DNA from: Lachnospiraceae bacterium
GTDB lineage: Bacteria > Bacillota > Clostridia > Lachnospirales > Lachnospiraceae
Assembly: GCA_017615375.1 (NCBI GenBank)
Contig: JAGAAH010000193.1
Coordinates: 1-6,258, forward strand
Length of the DNA: 6,258 nucleotides
Direction of reading: 5' to 3'
Of this stretch, positions 5,464 to 6,258 are shown in pieces. A program made the translations under genes and the position numbers. Below the pieces are notes generated by a model, which was given only the letters and a program-made list of their open reading frames with translations, searched no databases and had not been told where the DNA came from. Numbering within the stretch: position 1 is the stretch's first letter; each line of letters starts with the position of its first letter.

Positions 5464-6258
5464 TTACGCACGTCTTGTGATAAGTCTTAAATCCTTGCCT
5501 ACAAGACGGATAAAATCATAGTTCCTGGATATACGTGAAAAAGTTCTTTCCGTATAAGAATTTCTAAGTCCTTCGAGATCCAAATTGGTCGATATGATGG
5601 TCGATTTATGTCTTAAGATTCTTTCGTTAATGCACATAAATAACTGCGAAGTCGTATAACTGTTGGAAATCTCGGTTCCGAGGTCATCTATTATAAGAAG
5701 GTCACAGTTAAAGATATTCTGGTACATATCTTGTGCGTCCGAAGTTTTATTATACGCATTTTCTTTGAATACGTCAAATAGTCCGAAGGCACTAAAATAA
5801 ATAACGGATTTACCGCGGTCTATTAAATCTTTGGCAACACAGTTACTTAAGAAAGTCTTGCCTACACCGGTTGGACCGAAGATAAATAAGTTACCGTGCT
5901 TTTCGTCAAAGCTGTCTATAAAACTTCTGCATTTAATAACCGCATTTTTAATTGCCTGATACGGAGTCTGGTTATTAACCGCATCAGCGGGATTATCCGA
6001 AAAAATGTCATAGTTGAAGTTTTCAAAGTTTTCATCCGAAAGAGCATTGATGAGATTTGACTGATTGTAAAGGATGTTCATGGAAGCCTGCTCGAAACAA
6101 TGGCAACGCTTACCGTTAACGAATCCTGTGTCTTTACAATCTTTGCATTTGAAATCCGGCTCTATATAAGACATGTCTACGCCGAGATTGGACATGAGCG
6201 CAGCTTTTCTTTCATTAAGATCGATAAGTGACTTTTTTAATGATACAATCGCAGTATC
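5464..6258 (-). CDS. DnaI/DnaC-like helicase loader ATPase, N terminus beyond window
   Basis: The frame is open from the stop at 5464 to the right edge (265 codons including the stop) without a start being required, so the gene is partial. An ATG at 6195 exists, but 21 in-frame codons precede it (ending LIDLNERKAAL), and family members carry a longer helical N-terminal region there. Numbering from that Met: a cysteine cluster C17-x2-C20 and C31-x-C33, probably zinc-binding; Walker A GPTGVGKT (107-114); Walker B LLIIDD (166-171); sensor-1 STN (202-204); and arginine-finger-type ERTFSRI (216-222). This is the AAA+ core of DnaC/DnaI loaders, which place the replicative helicase on DNA at the origin or at restarted forks. 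It could alternatively be an IstB-like or prophage loader, but no transposase or phage gene is nearby. prs follows 31 nt downstream. Confidence 0.85.
   Translation of the reverse strand, partial: DTAIVSLKKSLIDLNERKAALMSNLGVDMSYIEPDFKCKDCKDTGFVNGKRCHCFEQASMNILYNQSNLINALSDENFENFNYDIFSDNPADAVNNQTPYQAIKNAVIKCRSFIDSFDEKHGNLFIFGPTGVGKTFLSNCVAKDLIDRGKSVIYFSAFGLFDVFKENAYNKTSDAQDMYQNIFNCDLLIIDDLGTEISNSYTTSQLFMCINERILRHKSTIISTNLDLEGLRNSYTERTFSRISRNYDFIRLVGKDLRLITRRA

Overview
The window looks like a chromosomal segment from a Firmicute of class Clostridia, most likely Lachnospiraceae. That placement is inferred from strong GGAGG-type ribosome binding sites, a moderately AT-rich base composition judged by eye, a long clostridial-type PRPP synthetase, a DnaI/DnaC-like loader with a cysteine cluster, and a large ABC-2-type permease of a kind common in that group. 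No mobile element, CRISPR array or phage gene was seen.

Layout. Positions 1-300 hold an intact tRNA-Pro(CGG) on the minus strand. Two broken tRNA-Pro-like 5' portions lie upstream of it in the tRNA's own direction. They share an exact 30-bp repeat, and one is interrupted by a 55-bp palindrome-containing insert. A good sigma-70-type promoter (326-354) then starts a plus-strand run of four closely spaced genes: a PHP-domain histidinol-phosphatase-like protein (404-1174), a HAD-superfamily phosphatase (1177-1833), an ABC ATPase (1873-2592) and its 12-or-so-TM permease (2585-4186). Gaps are 2 nt and 39 nt, followed by an 8-nt overlap, so they are probably one transcript. A 13-bp hairpin (4209-4238) sits between convergent gene ends and can serve as terminator for both sides. 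The minus-strand pair is a helicase-loader-like AAA+ ATPase (5464 to beyond the right edge) followed 31 nt downstream by PRPP synthetase prs (4248-5432).

How the genes fit together. The ATPase and permease form one transporter of unknown substrate, probably an exporter. The two phosphatases upstream are different folds with small phosphorylated substrates; nothing shows that they share a pathway with the transporter. PRPP made by Prs feeds histidine, nucleotide and NAD synthesis, and histidinol phosphatase is in the histidine pathway, but the two genes are in separate convergent units. The loader belongs to DNA replication.

The gene content is mostly ordinary housekeeping. The least explained part is the decayed tRNA-Pro cluster at 114-289. 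I did not find a convincing new multi-gene system.
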